Below, piece by piece: positions 60,401-64,000 of a DNA stretch of 64,000 bases. The position numbers were made by a program, and so were the translations under genes. This DNA is from Datnioides undecimradiatus (lineage: Eukaryota; Chordata; Actinopteri; Lobotiformes; Datnioididae), in contig WARS01000033.1 in NCBI GenBank assembly GCA_008933995.1, positions 8,694,287 through 8,758,286 of the forward strand. The letters are read 5' to 3'. Numbering within the stretch: the stretch's first letter is position 1; each line of letters begins with the position of its first letter. The notes under the pieces were generated by a model. That model was not told the DNA's origin, searched no databases, and saw only the letters and a list, made by a program, of their open reading frames with translations.

Positions 60401-63400
60401 TTATGTAATCCCTGTGTGTCTAAAACTCCATTATGGCTTCCTCTGGAGAACTCCAGGAACATCCTAGAGATGTTTGGCTAATTTTATCAAAAAATTTGGC
60501 TGACAAGTTCCCAAATGTCTAAAAGAAAATGATGTGCAATATGTGGATGCACTACACTGAAAATCATGAATGTTTAAGATGGACTCTTAAACAAATGATA
60601 TCGCCCTTAAAAGACACTGCAAGACTTTTGAACATGGTTTATGAAAGCCGGCAATGATGCATGTTGCATTTGAGGACCATTTTGTTGATTGCTTAGTGTA
60701 GATCTGTTTTCTTAACATGGGAAACAACTAGGCAGATTACATTTTAGAGATTCACGTTTGGTGCAGTTTAATTTGAAATCAGAAAAGTGTCCTGTTCGCT
60801 TTTGAAATTGCATTCCTCATTTATGCCATTTGGGGCAGAAAAACACTTAAGTGAATCTGACATATAGACACCCACCAAGTTACAGCTGATGGCAAACACT
60901 TGCCCTCTCATATATCCAGTAGACACAAAGCAACATCATCATTCATTTGTGGTCATGTCTGTGGCCACCTCACCAATACTTACCAAAGTCCAAGATTTTA
61001 GATCTAGTTGGATCTTGACTAGCTTTTCATTAGGGCATGTTCTATACAGGTCACTTTTACTATTGATCATTTTCTGGCCAGGCCCTTTGACTGATCATAG
61101 TAAGAAAAGCCTCTGTGAAACAAATTTCACCAACACCGGTTCAAAAAATAGTTTCCCAGTGATCATACATGATAATGCACCAGGGTCCTGGAAGTAGCTC
61201 ACCAAAATGGAATGCAGTCATTTTATTGTTACACCTGTGCCTTTCAGGCAATGACAAGCCAAAATATTATCGCTCATAATTTTAGTAATAATACCTTTGA
61301 GCAAACAAAAGCTAACAACAATGGAATGTGAGTGAATATTGAGCAGCACAAGTTCAAATTATGGACAACTTCTGTGTTTTACATCCCTGTTAAAATGATC
61401 AACTACCAGGAGTTCTCAACAATATGGCTGTTTGTGCAGTGGTTAGACTTGCGAAAAACAATTATCTGCTTGATTTGTGATTTTAAGTTTGCATCTTGTT
61501 TGGGTTTTTGGTTTAAACCCCCAAAACATGCCAAAGAAAGCAGGATGGCGGTATTTATAACTGCCCATTTTGTATGAAATTGGTCTTCTAAGTCCAGGGA
61601 ATAAGATGCCATTCGTGGTTCCATCAAGATGAGTAATTTCGTCTGAGTTGTGATGTCAAATAATAGCTTGGTTTGTGCTTTACATAAGCTACATGAAAGA
61701 TGTACTATGTAACAGCTAGAGGGTTTCTGTTTTAAATGTTAGTTTATTCTTCATGAGTTACCTTCCATCTTAGTGTTTTTTCAGATACAGTACCTCCTTT
61801 ATAAAGTTCCACTTGTGCCCACACTTAATAAATGTTTGCAATTTTGTTGAATCAAGAGGGCTCTTTGTGTTTAGGTTTTAAACTGCATTGCGTTTCACAT
61901 CTGTTCTGTATCCACACCTTGTTCCAGATAGGACTGTTTGCTATGAGATGTTGTATAAAAAGTCACCACGTTTGGAGGTTTTGGTTCATTGATTTCAGTG
62001 TTTTGGGGAGAAGGATGACATGGTTGGAAATTGCTTATATCATCCTCTTACATGATGCAGTCCAACCCCAGGCAAAAGAATATATCAAAACCTCCTCCAA
62101 AACATTTTGCTCACTCCTAGCAGAACTGAAGTACTTCTGCTTGCAACCTACAGCGTCAACAAGCAAGGCAGTAATCTCTGCAGTATTTGTAATAGTTTAC
62201 AGGCTATGAAAAAATCCAGAAGGATTCCAAACATCACAAAAGTGATGTTTTGTAACAGTTTGTGTCAACTCAGCAGATGCCCTGAGTTGCAGCCAAAGAT
62301 TTCAGAACTTGTAAACAAGCGAATAACAACCTTGAATAAAATCATAAACTAAAGGGAAAACAAATTGTATGTTTATATTAATTTAAAATTGGGTCATCTA
62401 GAGTTTTCTTTCTTTCTATTTTAATATTGTGAATTATATTTATTTTGTTTTTATAAAAACTGGGATTTTAGCAAGCAGCTGTAGAGTGTGACACAAAAGA
62501 TTTCAGAAAGACAGTGCATAATCTGACTCAGACCATGAGCTCAATTCAAGTCTACAGTGGCCCGTGGAGCCATCAGGACACTCCCTCCATTTTGATGTTA
62601 TTTATGAGGGAGCAGCCCCAGTTGTCAGAGCGCATTTGTGTCAAAATGGTCAGAGCTGCATGAAGGCACAGCAGCTTACAGGCCCTGCACCTCTGTGTAG
62701 AGGCAGGCTGTCTGCAGCGGCTATGTCTGCTGTTCACAAGCTTCACAAAGAGGGGGTCCCGGCTGGTACCCCCCCATCCACCCCTGGTGTGCCAGCAGAC
62801 TGGCATGATGATGACTAATCCTGGAAGGTGGCAAGTGTGAGCAGGTGCTTAGACAAATGGATGGGTGGGCTTTGGTGGCATTCTCTACAAGTTCCCAGGT
62901 CCCATTGCGTATGAGGGAATGATGGCTAGTTTAGTTGAGTAGTGTGTGGATAAACAATGTCCCTGTCTCATGAATAGATGAGCCAAATCAATGAAGATGA
63001 GCATACAAAGATCCCCTGCTGAGGCATCACTGCTCAGATTTGTGTCTCTCACAATAGGCTAGATGACATAAGGAGGACATTGTGCGGTTCATTTTTCTTT
63101 TCTCTCCACTGCCTCCTCTTTTGCAACTCCTTTCTTGGCTGGCCTTCTTCGATGGATGATTGAACCTCAAAGGGAAAGGTCAAGCATTTCACCTTGCCCT
63201 TTCTTGCTGGTGGTTGACAACATAGTTGTCTTGACTGTGTCCGTTTACCGAAACAACAATTTTAACTGTGATCCAAATGTTTGTCTGATGCTGAAACAAT
63301 TGTTTTTTAAAAGAACCCTTGAACCAATGAAAATTAAAATATTTCTCTCATTTCAAATTTAGACGAAGTTGTAGATGAGTCTGAATTAATAGAAATTAAT

Positions 63401-64000
63401 GATTAATCACTCTTAACAGTGCTTTTGCAGCAGTTACGTAACTGCTTCTCTAGTAATTTTGAAGGATGTAGGCTGTGTAGTACTGAAATAAACAGGAATC
63501 TAAGGCATGTCAGGGGAGATAACTAGTTTGTTTAAAAACTGATCTGAGCAGTGTAGTTGTCAGAATGTAGATTTCAAATTTTTGACCTTTAGCTTAACTA
63601 ACCCACGCTGACAAACCCCGGTGACTAAAATAGATTTCAGCTGCTGCTCCACAATAAAAGCCATAATTACTTTTGTGGGAGAACGTTCACCTTTGAGGGG
63701 GCTTTACTGTAGGATGTGTCAAATTTGAAGGCAGCCACAAGAACCATGTCTTCCAACTGTGCTCCATAGCTGTGCTAATGGCCTGCTCTCCAGTGCACTG
63801 GACTCTGCTTTGCCTCTAATTTGGTATGCTTGCTTTGCAGTCACATGATGAATCAGCACTGTCATGATGGGATCATTTTTCATCAGTATATTTGGATTCT
63901 TTTGCATTAGTGGCACACTGCGTCAACCCCATTAATGACAGCTCCAGTGCCCATTTTGCATCCTAACTCCTGCTGGTTTTATGGACATGCTATTCTTATG
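57492..64000. other. presumed first intron of vezf1, running off the right edge
   Basis: No C2H2 finger-coding segment or other protein-like ORF found on either strand. CpG-rich part at about 57,850-58,350, as expected just after a housekeeping-type start. TTAAT-rich stretch at about 58,900-59,230 may be an old repeat. The rest is AT-rich with nothing recognised. Confidence 0.55.

Noticed and set aside
62564-62818. 84-aa plus ORF as a vezf1 exon
   Set aside because: No zinc-finger pattern or polyglutamine, no similarity to VEZF1 exon 2, and no convincing splice signals.

Overview
The window looks like a stretch of a ray-finned (teleost) fish genome. It holds intron-rich vertebrate genes, dense CA/TG and GATA microsatellites, and small diverged repeats of fish type. 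I see no bacterial operons, rRNA, tRNA, CRISPR array or intact transposon gene.

About 80% of the window (roughly 0.6-52.0 kb, minus strand) is one gene, myo18a, coding unconventional myosin-XVIIIa. I placed 35 coding exons of the PDZ-containing (alpha-type) transcript by matching translated segments to the vertebrate MYO18A protein as I remember it and by finding splice sites. The exons sum to 5,469 nt, exactly 1,823 codons, and every junction keeps frame. The protein runs from a Lys/Glu-rich N-terminus and PDZ domain, through an unusual motor domain (P-loop GKSGSGKT, switch II DTPGFQN) and an IQ motif, into a long coiled coil. The last ~200-230 residues lie beyond the left edge. A noncoding first exon probably sits near 51.84-52.0 kb.

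Between the PDZ exon (49.6-50.6 kb) and the exon that starts the motor module (34.4 kb) lies the least ordinary part. It has five exons that are all phase 0 (24, 798, 90, 72 and 60 nt). Upstream of them are two smaller candidate exons whose phases fit each other (46.3 and 42.7 kb). Together they could encode an alternative, PDZ-less N-terminus of ~397 residues. It would be rich in Pro, Glu and Lys, with five GFIP repeats and a Val/Arg segment. This resembles in concept the muscle isoform Myo18A-gamma known from mammals. A perfect MEF2-type box and an E-box lie next to one of these exons.

Upstream of myo18a, also on the minus strand, is a complete single-coding-exon connexin gene (53.25-54.37 kb, 372 aa) of gamma/delta-like type, with a splice acceptor two bases before its ATG. 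Farther right, on the plus strand, a short first coding exon (57,459-57,491, MEPSWSTFLFQ) matches the start of the zinc-finger protein VEZF1 and lies 74 bp after an ETS-type promoter site. The rest of that gene is probably past the right edge, and 57.5-64 kb looks like its first intron. The gene order is therefore myo18a (<), connexin (<), vezf1 (>).

Exon limits were set by eye from splice signals and protein homology, so single-base errors are possible at a few junctions.
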